From Streptomyces sp. SW4 (GTDB lineage Bacteria > Actinomycetota > Actinomycetes > Streptomycetales > Streptomycetaceae), in assembly GCA_003248315.1 (NCBI GenBank), contig QKWM01000004.1:3407001-3471000 (forward strand): a DNA stretch of 64,000 nucleotides, written 5' to 3'. Positions 1 through 7,624 of the stretch are shown here, piece after piece (position 1 is the stretch's first letter; every line of letters starts with the position of its first letter). Position numbers and translations under genes: made by a program. The notes under the pieces are model-generated. The model was not told the origin of the DNA. It did no database searches and worked only from the letters and a program-made list of their open reading frames with translations.

Positions 1-1156
1 CGGCACGGGTGAGCCTCGTGGCCGTGCCGTGCAACCTGCTCGCGGAGTTCGCCGTGGCCCCGGCCACGGTGCTGGGCTTCGGCGCGCTGGCGACGGCGCC
101 GCTGGCGATGCCGGTGGCCGAGGCGCTCGCCTGGTGCGCGAGTTGGCCCGCACAGTGGCTGGCCGGGGTGGCGCGGACGGGCGCGGCGCTGCCCGGCGCC
201 GGGGTCGACTGGCCCGGCAGCTGGAGCGGGGCGGCGCTGCTCGCGCTGGTCACGGTGGTGGTGCTGCTCGTCGGCCGGCGGCTGCTGCGGCACCCGTGGT
301 GGTGCGCCGCCTGCGCGGTGCTGCTGGTACTGGCCGTGGTGCGGCCGCAGCCGCTGCCCCGGATGATCACGGGCTGGCCGCCGCCGGACTGGCGGCTGGT
401 GATGTGCGACGTCGGGCAGGGCGACGCCCTCGTGCTGTCCGCCGGGGAGGCCACGGGTGTCGTCGTGGACGCCGGACCGGACCCGGTGCTGGCCGACCGC
501 TGTCTGCGCTCGCTCGGCATCACCCGGATCCCGCTCGTGCTGCTGACGCACTTCCACGCCGACCATGTGGCGGGGCTCCCCGGCGTCCTGCGGGGCCGTT
601 CGGTGGGCGCCGTCGAGACGACCGGATTCGAGGAGCCCGCCGGCCAGGCGGACTTCGTCCGGCGGCAGGCGGCGGCCCGGCGGATCCCCTGCGCCACGCG
701 GTCGCCGGGGAGGAGCGGCGGGCCGGGGACCTGTCCTGGCGGGTGGTGTGGCCGCCCGCGGCCCCCGGCCCCGGCGCGCCGCCCCCGGAGGGGCCGAACG
801 ACGCCAGCGTCAGCCTGCTGGTGCGGACGGCCGGGCTGCGCCTGCTGCTCCTCGGCGACCTCGAACCACCGGCCCAGCGTGCCCTGGCGAGGTCACCGGC
901 GGCGACAGCGCTGGAGGGGGTCGACGTGCTCAAGGTCGCGCACCACGGCTCGGCGTACCAGGACCCGGACCTGATACGCCGTGTCGCCCCGAGGCTGGCG
1001 CTGATCTCCTGCGGTGAGGACAACCCGTACGGACACCCGGCACCCGGCACGCTCGGGGCCCTGCGCGCGCAGGGCGCGACGGTGCTGCGGACCGACCGGG
1101 ACGGGGCGCTCGCGGTCACCGGCGGCGACGCGGGTCTGGGCGTGGCGACGGACTGA
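1..1156 (+). CDS. comEC: ComEC/Rec2 DNA-uptake channel, C-terminal part (frameshifted)
   Basis: The window opens inside this gene, so only the C-terminal third is present. First come hydrophobic stretches (LLALVTVVVLL, AVLLVLAVV). They are followed by the metallo-beta-lactamase-like domain typical of ComEC, with MCDVGQGDALVL, the metal-binding THFHADH at about codon 180 of the visible part, and a late KVAHHGS. The family forms the inner-membrane channel for single-stranded DNA uptake, and the soluble domain is a putative nuclease. The reading frame changes at the C4 run at 686-689: restoring one C joins RRIPLRHAVAGEERRAG and the frame then runs to the stop at 1154-1156. comEC commonly lies just upstream of holA in Streptomyces, which fits here. 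The identification is firm. The break looks like a sequence error. Confidence 0.9.
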   Translation, partial: GTGEPRGRAVQPARGVRRGPGHGAGLRRAGDGAAGDAGGRGARLVRELARTVAGRGGADGRGAARRRGRLARQLERGGAARAGHGGGAARRPAAAAAPVVVRRLRGAAGTGRGAAAAAAPDDHGLAAAGLAAGDVRRRAGRRPRAVRRGGHGCRRGRRTGPGAGRPLSALARHHPDPARAADALPRRPCGGAPRRPAGPFGGRRRDDRIRGARRPGGLRPAAGGGPADPLRHAVAGEERRAGDLSWRVVWPPAAPGPGAPPPEGPNDASVSLLVRTAGLRLLLLGDLEPPAQRALARSPAATALEGVDVLKVAHHGSAYQDPDLIRRVAPRLALISCGEDNPYGHPAPGTLGALRAQGATVLRTDRDGALAVTGGDAGLGVATD

Positions 1157-1187
1157 CGCCCGTGCCGGGGCACGGGAGACTGGGGGC

Positions 1188-2025
1188 ATGAAACCCGCAC
1201 AGGCCGATGCCTACCTCCGTCGCCTGGGAGTCCCCTACCCGGCGTGGCCCACCCTGGAGGTGCTGCGTGAGCTGCACGTGCGCCACCTGCGGGCGGTGCC
1301 GTTCGAGAACCTGTCCGTCCATCTCGGTGAGGAGATCGTCCTCGACGAGGACCGGCTGGTGGACAAGCTGACGACCGCCGGCCGGGCGGGTTCTGCTACG
1401 AACTCAACGGCGCCTTCGGGGCGTTGCTCACCGCCCTGGGTTACGAGGTGACCCTGCTCGCCGCCCGGGTCTACGGGGAAGGGGACCGGCTCGGCATCCC
1501 GTACGACCATCTGGCGCTGCGGGTGCGGACGGTGGACGGCGGCGACTGCCTGGCCGACGTCGGTTTCGGGGCGCACAGCCACGGGCCGCTGGCGTTCGGG
1601 GAGCGTGGCGAGCAGAGCGACCCCGGCGGCACCTTCCGGATCGCCGAGGCGGGGCCGGATGCCGCCGGTGTGCGCGGTGGCCACGCCTCGGCGCGCGCCG
1701 CGGACCTGGACGTCCTGCGGGACGGGAAGCCGGTGTACCGGCTGGAGACGCGGCCCGGGTGCTCGGTGACTTCGTGACCGGGGCGTGGTGGCACAGCACC
1801 TCGCCCGAGTCGCACTTCCTGCGGTCCCTGGTCTGCTCGCGGCTGACCGAGGACGGCGGGAGGGTCACGCTGAGCGGCAGGCGGCTGACGCTGACGTCAC
1901 CGGGCGGGGAGAAGGAGGAGCGCGAGCTGGCGGCGGACGAGGACGTGCTGGAGGTCTACCGGGAGCGGTTCGGGATCGGCCTGGACCGGGTGCCGACGGT
2001 GCGAAACCCGTTGCGGAGCGGGTGA
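1188..2025 (+). CDS. Arylamine N-acetyltransferase (two frameshifts)
   Basis: Acetyl-CoA-dependent N-acetyltransferase of the NAT family, expected 279 residues once repaired. The start MKPAQADAYLRRLGVPY and the PFENLSVHLGE segment are typical. The catalytic-cysteine motif RGGFCYELN is split by the first frameshift at the G run 1384-1386, and the Cys codon is TGC at 1394-1396. The catalytic His segment YDHLALRV and the Asp segment LADVGFG follow in the second frame. A second break at 1754-1759 (CCCGGG) joins LETRPRVLGDFVTGAWWHST to the C-terminus. Both repairs add one base and give a length divisible by three. In this class NATs acetylate arylamines or hydrazines, or take part in amide formation in secondary metabolism. 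No antibiotic cluster is nearby, so a xenobiotic role is more likely. Confidence 0.9.
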
Positions 2026-2208
2026 TTCGGTCCACAGGGGAGCGACTCGGTGCACACGGTCCGGACAGGCCAGGTGACCCCGTGTTGCCCCGAAAGCCTC
2101 ATCAGTGGTCGAATGTCCCTTCGGTAATTGGTGCATGCACGTGTCGACGCGTGCGGGAAAGTCGTGCAGAGGGTGTCGCTGATGATCGGCCGTTGGCTGG
2201 AGAGCCGA

Positions 2209-3062
2209 ATGAAGCGAGTGCAACGGACGAGTCCTCTGGCGGCGCTGCGGACCCCGCCGAACGCCGGCGTGCTGAGCTGCCGGGTGCTCGACCCGGTCAA
2301 CGAGCCGGTGTCGCACGCGGAGTTCACGGTCACCGACGCCATGGGGCGCAAGGTCGTCGGCGGCGGCACGGATCCCTTCGGGACGTTCGTGGCGACCGTG
2401 CCGGCGGGGGAGTACCGGCTCGCGGTGTCCGCCGAGGGATACACGCCGTACCGGGCGAGCGTCACGGTCGCCGAGGACACGCTCGCCTCGCTGGGTGACG
2501 TGACCCTGCAGGTCGCCGCGCCGCCGGAGCTGCCCGCGCCGGGCGACTGGGAGATCGAGCCGGCGCACTCCTCGATCGCGTTCACGGCCCGGCACATCGG
2601 GCTGGCCCGCATCCACGGCCGGTTCAACTCCTTCGCCGGGGCGGTCCGCATCGGTGAGGACATGCAGCAGTCGGCGATGCACGTCGTCATCGACGCGGCC
2701 TCCATCGACACCAACGTGAAGATGCGCGACGACCATCTGCGCTCGGCGGACTTCCTGGACGTGGCGCGCTTTCCCACGCTGGAGTTCTACAGCGACCGCT
2801 TCACCCACCGCGGCGGCAGCCGCTGGGCCGTGACCGGGGCGCTGTCCCTGCACGGCGTGACCCGGACCGTGACGCTGGACACGGAGTACCTCGGCCTCGG
2901 CAACGGCATGGAGGGCGAGACACGGGCGGCCTGCCGGGCCACCACGGAACTGCACCGCGACGACTTCACGGTGAGCTGGCAGACGATGCTGGCCCGCGGT
3001 ATCGCGGTGGTCGGCCCAGCATCCGGATCGACCTCGACGTGCAGATCGTGCCGAAGTCCTGA
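2209..3062 (+). CDS. YceI-family protein with N-terminal Ig-like (CarboxypepD_reg-like) domain
   Basis: Residues about 15-100 (SCRVLDPVNEPVSHAEFTV through VPAGEYRLAVSAEGYTPY) look like a carboxypeptidase-regulatory-like beta-sandwich. The YceI lipocalin-like domain follows: GDWEIEPAHSSIAFTARH, DAASIDTN, LRSADFLDVARFPTLEF and LHGVTRTVTLD. YceI proteins bind isoprenoid-type lipids, and this one has no signal peptide. The start is uncertain: ATG 2209 has GGAGAG at 2199-2204, ATG 2182 and GTG 2173 are in the same frame, and a TTG lies at 2128. A missing C at 3015-3017 shifts the last 16 codons. Repair gives the normal ending SIRIDLDVQIVPKS and the stop at 3060-3062. Confidence 0.85.
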
Positions 3063-3102
3063 ACCCCGGTGCCCGGGAACAGAGGCCCGGGGCCTTGGGA
3101 CA

Positions 3103-3357
3103 ATGGCCGACGTGAGTGACGTCAGACACCTGCTCGTACTGCCCGACCGGGACGCGGCGGAAGAGGCCGCCGAGGCGCTGGGGGAGCGGTTCGCGCTCGC
3201 CGAGGAACCCCGCATCGTCCGGGACGCGCTCGCCGGCGAGGACGACGCCGAGGACGCCCAGTGGCTCGTCGTCCTGCGCGACGAGGAGCACCGGCTGGAC
3301 CCGGCGGAACTCGATGAGTTCGCGGCCGAGTGGGACGGCTGGCGCGAGGAGCCCTAG
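3103..3357 (+). CDS. Small acidic conserved-type protein, function unknown
   Basis: An 84-residue acidic protein starting MADVSDVRHLLVLPDRDAAEEAAEAL and ending EFAAEWDGWREEP. The pattern (beta strand LLVLPDRD, helix, then AQWLVVLRDEE) suggests a small alpha/beta fold in which a strand-helix unit occurs twice. It lies 40 bases after the YceI gene and about 160 bases before holA. There is no signal peptide or membrane segment. The third-position GC bias and the intact frame support a real gene. I do not recognise its function. A resemblance to small regulators of the RraB type is possible but not demonstrable from sequence alone. Confidence 0.7.
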   Translation: MADVSDVRHLLVLPDRDAAEEAAEALGERFALAEEPRIVRDALAGEDDAEDAQWLVVLRDEEHRLDPAELDEFAAEWDGWREEP

Positions 3358-3519
3358 CGGGCGCCCCTCCCCGGCGGTCCCCTAGCGGGCGTCCCGCCCC
3401 GGGCGGACACGGCCCACGCCGAGGCCCGCCGGTCCTCGCCGGCTCCCGGCACCGTTTCGCGCAGCGCCCCGCGATCGCCGCGCCCGGCGTTGTCGGTGCC
3501 GCGTGCGATGCTTGTCGCG

Positions 3520-4509
3520 ATGGCCAGGAAGACTGCGAACGACGACCCTCTCGCCCCGGTGACCCTCGCCGTGGGCCAGGAGGACCTCCTGCTCGACCGT
3601 GCCGTGCAGGAGGTGGTGGCTGCCGCGAAGGCCGCCGACGCCGACACGGACGTACGCGACCTCACCCCGGACCAGCTGCAGCCCGGCACGCTCGCCGAGC
3701 TGACCAGCCCCTCGCTCTTCGCCGAGCGCAAAGTCGTGGTCGTACGCAACGCGCAGGACCTCTCCGCCGACACGGTCAAGGACGTGAAGGCCTACCTCGG
3801 CGCCCCGGCCGAGGAGATCACCCTGGTGCTGCTGCACGCGGGCGGGGCCAAGGGCAAGGGGCTGCTGGACGCCGCGCGCAAGGCGGGCGCGCGCGAGGTG
3901 GCGTGCCCGAAGATGACCAAGCCGGCGGACCGGTTGGCCTTCGTCCGGGCGGAGTTCCGCACCGCCGGCCGCTCGGCCACGCCGGAGGCCTGCCAGGCCC
4001 TGGTCGACGCGATCGGCAGCGACCTGCGGGAGCTGGCCTCGGCGGTGGCGCAGCTGACCGCCGACGTCGAGGGCACCATCGACGAGGCGGTCGTCGGGCG
4101 GTACTACACCGGACGGGCCGAGGCCTCCAGCTTCACGGTCGCCGACCGGGCCGTCGAGGGCCGGGCCGCCGAGGCCCTGGAGGCCCTGCGATGGTCCCTG
4201 GCCACCGGCGTGGCACCGGTGCTGATCACCAGCGCCCTCGCGCAGGGCGTGCGGGCCATCGGCAAGCTGTCGTCGGCGCGCGGCGGGCGGCCCGCCGATC
4301 TCGCCCGGGAGCTGGGCATGCCGCCCTGGAAGATCGACCGGGTCCGCCAGCAGATGCGTGGCTGGACACCGGACGGTGTCGCGGTGGCGCTGCGCGCGGT
4401 CGCCGAGGCCGACGCCGGGGTGAAGGGCGGCGGGGACGACCCCGAGTACGCCCTGGAGAAGGCGGTCGTCACCATCGCCCGCGCGGCCCGGTCCAGGGGC
4501 CGGACCTAG
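3520..4509 (+). CDS. holA: DNA polymerase III delta subunit
   Basis: Clamp-loader delta subunit, 329 residues, intact. It opens the beta sliding clamp so that the loader can place it on DNA. The N-terminus PVTLAVGQEDLLLDRAVQEV and the segment LFAERKVVVVRNAQDL match the degenerate AAA+ fold of HolA. The middle contains LVDAIGSDLRELASAVAQL, and the C-terminal collar helix LGMPPWKIDRVRQQMRGW is characteristic. ATG 3520 (MARKTANDDP) is preferred over the upstream GTG at 3490 because conservation starts there. The gene follows comEC at a short distance, as in many bacteria. A tandem-repeat intergenic region and a hairpin lie downstream, before the convergent rpsT. Confidence 0.95.
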   Translation: MARKTANDDPLAPVTLAVGQEDLLLDRAVQEVVAAAKAADADTDVRDLTPDQLQPGTLAELTSPSLFAERKVVVVRNAQDLSADTVKDVKAYLGAPAEEITLVLLHAGGAKGKGLLDAARKAGAREVACPKMTKPADRLAFVRAEFRTAGRSATPEACQALVDAIGSDLRELASAVAQLTADVEGTIDEAVVGRYYTGRAEASSFTVADRAVEGRAAEALEALRWSLATGVAPVLITSALAQGVRAIGKLSSARGGRPADLARELGMPPWKIDRVRQQMRGWTPDGVAVALRAVAEADAGVKGGGDDPEYALEKAVVTIARAARSRGRT

Positions 4510-4530
4510 GGGGCTAACCGGACCGCCGGG

Positions 4531-4690
4531 GACGAGCTCACGGACCCGGACGAGTGCCGGGAGGACCCACGGACGTGGACGAGTGCCGGAAGAACCCACG
4601 GACGTGGACGAGTGCCGGAAGAACCCACGGACGTGGACGAGTGCCGGGAGAACCCACGGACCTGCACGAGGGCCTGAAGGGCCACGGTCC
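4531..4690 (+). repeat. 29-bp imperfect tandem repeat, about five units
   Basis: Units begin GACGAGTGCC at 4549, 4578, 4607 and 4636, with a degenerate fifth at 4665 (CACGAGGGCC) and a partial copy at 4531. The spacing is exactly 29 bp. Each unit carries GAAGAACCCACGGACGTG-type sequence and differs by only one to three bases from its neighbours. There are no spacers, so this is not a CRISPR. A 29-bp period is not a multiple of three, and no protein is conserved across it. The repeat lies between holA and the convergent rpsT. Confidence 0.9.
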
Positions 4691-4787
4691 TCGGCGAGGG
4701 CCTGCCTGGAGGGCATCGACGCCGCCGGCGATGTCTGCGCGTGACCGGCCCGGCCTCCGGCGCGTGGCTGGCGGCGGGTGCATGCCG

Positions 4788-4836
4788 AAGGCCCCGCCCG
4801 GCGCCCTGGGGAAGGGCGGCGGGGCGGGGCCTTGCG
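4788..4836. terminator. Bidirectional hairpin between holA and rpsT
   Basis: The arms AAGGCCCCGCC and GGCGGGGCCTT flank a GC-rich loop. It sits between two convergent genes. The rest of 4510-4962 contains only the 29-bp repeats upstream and unremarkable GC-rich sequence downstream; I see no gene there. Confidence 0.65.
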
Positions 4837-4962
4837 GTTCGAGCTCGTGGACCCGTGCCCGCGTGGCGAACGCAGGCCGCGCACGGATCCGGGGTGCCGG
4901 TCGGGAGCGGATGAGAGAGGGCCCGCCCTGGGTCCTTCCGGCGATCAGACCAGATAAGGGGT

Positions 4963-5229
4963 TCAGCCCTTGAGGGCGGCGACCTTCTGCGCCAGCGCCG
5001 ACTTCTTGTTGGCGGCCTGGTTCTTGTGGATGACGCCCTTCGAGACGGCCTTGTCGAGCTGACGCGCGGCGGCGCGCTGGTACTCGGTGGCCTTCTCGAC
5101 GTCACCCGCGGCAGCGGCCTCGCGGGCCTTGCGGATCGCGGTCTTCAGGGAGGACTTGACGGCCTTGTTGCGCAGCCGGGCCTTCTCGTTGGTCTTGATC
5201 CGCTTGATCTGGGACTTGATGTTCGCCAC
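4963..5229 (-). CDS. rpsT: 30S ribosomal protein S20
   Basis: An 88-residue basic protein, intact, starting at a GTG (MANIKSQIKRIKTNEKARLR) and ending AQKVAALKG. S20 binds 16S rRNA in the lower body of the small subunit and its position beside lepA on the opposite strand is common in actinobacteria. The length is the usual one for the family. The gene is transcribed from the divergent rpsT-lepA intergenic region with a long untranslated leader of roughly 120 bases. Such leaders are used for autoregulation of S20 in other bacteria, although no specific structure is demonstrated here. Confidence 0.97.
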   Translation of the reverse strand: MANIKSQIKRIKTNEKARLRNKAVKSSLKTAIRKAREAAAAGDVEKATEYQRAAARQLDKAVSKGVIHKNQAANKKSALAQKVAALKG

Positions 5230-5357
5230 GAATGAGCCTTTTCAGGTTCTGGCACGAACCTCACGGGTGCCGCACGAGGCGACGGGCCCGGGAAGCCGTA
5301 CCGGTGATTTGTTCTGAACGGTGCCTCGCGCTGAGAGGGCATGAGACACAGCCCCCC

Positions 5358-5387
5358 ACACTACCAGCGGCCCATTCCGTGGCCCAA
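5358..5387 (-). promoter_or_regulatory. Probable rpsT promoter
   Basis: On the reverse strand, TTGGGC (5387-5382) and TAGTGT (5363-5358) are separated by 18 bp, resembling a HrdB-type promoter. It would give a leader of about 120 nt before the rpsT GTG. It is a consensus match only. Confidence 0.5.
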
Positions 5388-5485
5388 ACCCGTCACCGGT
5401 CCCCACCCGTGGGACCATGGAAGCTACGTATCGATCCGACCCGAGACCGCAGACACTGCGGACGCCTCAAGAATCAGGACCCTGC

Positions 5486-7354
5486 GTGCCCGCGATCCCT
5501 AGCCATGTGCCCGAGCCGAGCCGTACCGACCCGGCTCTGATCCGCAATTTCTGCATCATCGCGCACATCGACCACGGCAAGTCCACGCTCGCCGACCGGA
5601 TGCTCCAGCTGACCGGTGTGGTCGAGCAGCGGCAGATGCGCGCCCAGTACCTCGACCGCATGGACATCGAGCGAGAGCGCGGCATCACGATCAAGTCCCA
5701 GGCGGTGCGATTGCCGTGGGCCCCGACCCACGACAAGGGCAACACGCACATCCTCAACATGATCGACACCCCGGGGCACGTCGACTTCACCTACGAGGTC
5801 TCGCGGTCGCTCGCCGCCTGCGAGGGGACCATCCTCCTGGTCGACGCCGCCCAGGGCATCGAGGCGCAGACCCTCGCCAACCTCTACCTGGCGATGGAGA
5901 ACGACCTCACGATCATCCCCGTGCTGAACAAGATCGACCTGCCGGCGGCGCAGCCCGAGAAGTTCTCCGAGGAGCTGGCCAACCTGGTCGGCTGCGAGCC
6001 GGAGGACGTGCTCAAGGTCTCCGCCAAGACCGGCATGGGCGTCGAGGCGCTGCTGGACAAGGTCGTCGCGGAGATCCCGGCCCCGGTCGGCGTCAAGGAC
6101 GCGCCCGCCCGCGCGATGATCTTCGACTCGGTCTACGACTCCTACCGCGGCGTGGTGACGTACGTCCGGGTCATCGACGGCCAGCTCAACAAGCGCGAGC
6201 GCATCCGGATGATGTCCACCGGCGCCACGCACGAGCTGCTGGAGATCGGCACGAACTCCCCGGAGATGCTGCCGGCCGACGGTCTCGGCGTCGGCGAGGT
6301 GGGCTACCTCATCACCGGGGTGAAGGACGTCCGCCAGTCCAAGGTCGGTGACACCGTCACCAGCCAGCACAAGGGCGCCGAGGAGCCGCTGGGCGGCTAC
6401 AAGGACCCCAAGCCGATGGTGTTCTCCGGCCTCTACCCGCTGGACGGCTCGGACTACCCGGAGCTGCGCGAGGCGCTGGACAAGCTCCAGCTCAACGACG
6501 CCGCCCTGGTCTACGAGCCGGAGACCTCCGCCGCCCTCGGCTTCGGTTTCCGCGTCGGCTTCCTCGGCCTGCTGCACCTGGACGTGATCCGCGAGCGGCT
6601 GGAGCGCGAGTTCGGGCTCGACCTGATCGCCACCGCCCCCAACGTGGTCTACCGCGTGATCATGGAGGACGGCACCGAGCACACGGTGACCAACCCGAGC
6701 GAGTTCCCCGAGGGCAAGATCCAGGAGGTCTTCGAGCCGGTCGTGCGGGCCACGATCCTCGCGCCCACCGAGTTCATCGGCGCGATCATGGAGCTGTGCC
6801 AGACCCGGCGCGGCACCCTGCTCGGCATGGACTACCTCTCCGAGGACCGCGTCGAGATCCGCTACACCCTCCCGCTCGCGGAGATCGTCTTCGACTTCTT
6901 CGACCAGCTGAAGTCCAAGACCCGCGGCTACGCCTCCCTCGACTACGAGCCGACCGGCGAGCAGTCCAGCTCCCTGGTGAAGGTCGACATCCTGCTGCAC
7001 GGCGACAAGGTCGACGCCTTCTCGGCGATCACCCACAAGGAGCAGGCCTACGCGTACGGCGTACGGCTCGTCGCCAAGCTCAAGGAGCTGATCCCGCGGC
7101 AGAACTTCGAGGTGCCGGTGCAGGCCGCCATCGGCTCCCGGGTGATCGCCCGCGAGACCATCCGCGCCATCCGCAAGGACGTCCTCGCCAAGTGCTACGG
7201 CGGTGACATCTCCCGTAAGCGGAAGCTGCTGGAGAAGCAGAAGGAGGGCAAGAAGCGGATGAAGATGGTGGGTTCCGTGGAGGTTCCGCAGGAGGCCTTC
7301 ATCGCGGTGCTCTCCAGCGACGACGGCGCCGGATCGGGCAAGGGCAAGAAGTAG
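5486..7354 (+). CDS. lepA: Elongation factor 4 (translational GTPase LepA)
   Basis: Ribosome-bound GTPase of 622 residues, intact. The G domain shows AHIDHGKST at about residues 26-34, the switch I region RERGITIKSQAV, DTPGHVDF and NKIDLPAA. The domain II/III and LepA-specific C-terminal features include GFRVGFLGLLHLDV, YGGDISRKRKLLEKQKEGKKRM and the C-terminal VEVPQEAFIAVL. EF4 back-translocates or remodels stalled ribosomes. GTG 5486 (MPAIPSHVPEPSRTDPALIRN) is chosen because AGGA lies about six bases upstream; in-frame ATG 5417 would add a non-conserved leader. A strong hairpin follows the stop. Confidence 0.96.
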   Translation: MPAIPSHVPEPSRTDPALIRNFCIIAHIDHGKSTLADRMLQLTGVVEQRQMRAQYLDRMDIERERGITIKSQAVRLPWAPTHDKGNTHILNMIDTPGHVDFTYEVSRSLAACEGTILLVDAAQGIEAQTLANLYLAMENDLTIIPVLNKIDLPAAQPEKFSEELANLVGCEPEDVLKVSAKTGMGVEALLDKVVAEIPAPVGVKDAPARAMIFDSVYDSYRGVVTYVRVIDGQLNKRERIRMMSTGATHELLEIGTNSPEMLPADGLGVGEVGYLITGVKDVRQSKVGDTVTSQHKGAEEPLGGYKDPKPMVFSGLYPLDGSDYPELREALDKLQLNDAALVYEPETSAALGFGFRVGFLGLLHLDVIRERLEREFGLDLIATAPNVVYRVIMEDGTEHTVTNPSEFPEGKIQEVFEPVVRATILAPTEFIGAIMELCQTRRGTLLGMDYLSEDRVEIRYTLPLAEIVFDFFDQLKSKTRGYASLDYEPTGEQSSSLVKVDILLHGDKVDAFSAITHKEQAYAYGVRLVAKLKELIPRQNFEVPVQAAIGSRVIARETIRAIRKDVLAKCYGGDISRKRKLLEKQKEGKKRMKMVGSVEVPQEAFIAVLSSDDGAGSGKGKK

Positions 7355-7376
7355 CCGCCATCAAAAGGCGCACAAC

Positions 7377-7410
7377 GGGGTCCGTCGTACGAAAGTGCGG
7401 CGGGCCCCTT
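7377..7410 (+). terminator. Terminator after lepA
   Basis: GGGGTCCGTCG (7377-7387) pairs with CGGCGGGCCCC (7398-7408) over 11 bp, including two G-U pairs in RNA. The loop is ten bases and TT follows. Confidence 0.75.
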
Positions 7411-7457
7411 CGTGTGTGGGCGGGGGCTGTCTGGAGGAAGTGACAGGGTGCGGACTC

Positions 7458-7515
7458 TTACGCGGGGCCGACCTGCCTCTACTCTGTCCCTGCCCGATGG
7501 TTACTCATGAGTTAA
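7458..7515 (+). promoter_or_regulatory. fadD promoter candidate with palindromic operator-like site
   Basis: TTACGC (7458-7463) and TACTCT (7480-7485) are 16 bp apart. At about 7500-7515 lies the near-perfect AT-rich palindrome TTACTCATGAGTTAA, conspicuous in this GC-rich DNA and positioned just after the expected transcription start. Such sites are typical of TetR-type repressors, but the regulator is not in this window. Confidence 0.5.
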
Positions 7516-7561
7516 ACAACCGCGCGAGAGTCGAACCCGAGAGCTGAACCAGCCCCCACCT

Positions 7562-7603
7562 GAGCCAGCCGCAACGAGCCAGCCGTAACGAGCCAGCCGC
7601 ACC
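7562..7603 (+). repeat. 14-bp tandem repeat in fadD leader
   Basis: Three consecutive copies of GAGCCAGCCGCAAC, with one or two substitutions, start at 7562, 7576 and 7590, immediately before the fadD ribosome binding site (CCGGAGGATGTC). Confidence 0.8.
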
Positions 7604-7624
7604 GTCGCGGGCCCGGAGGATGTC

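Noticed and set aside
4531..4690. A possible CRISPR array
   Set aside because: The 29-bp units are directly adjacent without spacers and there are no cas genes.
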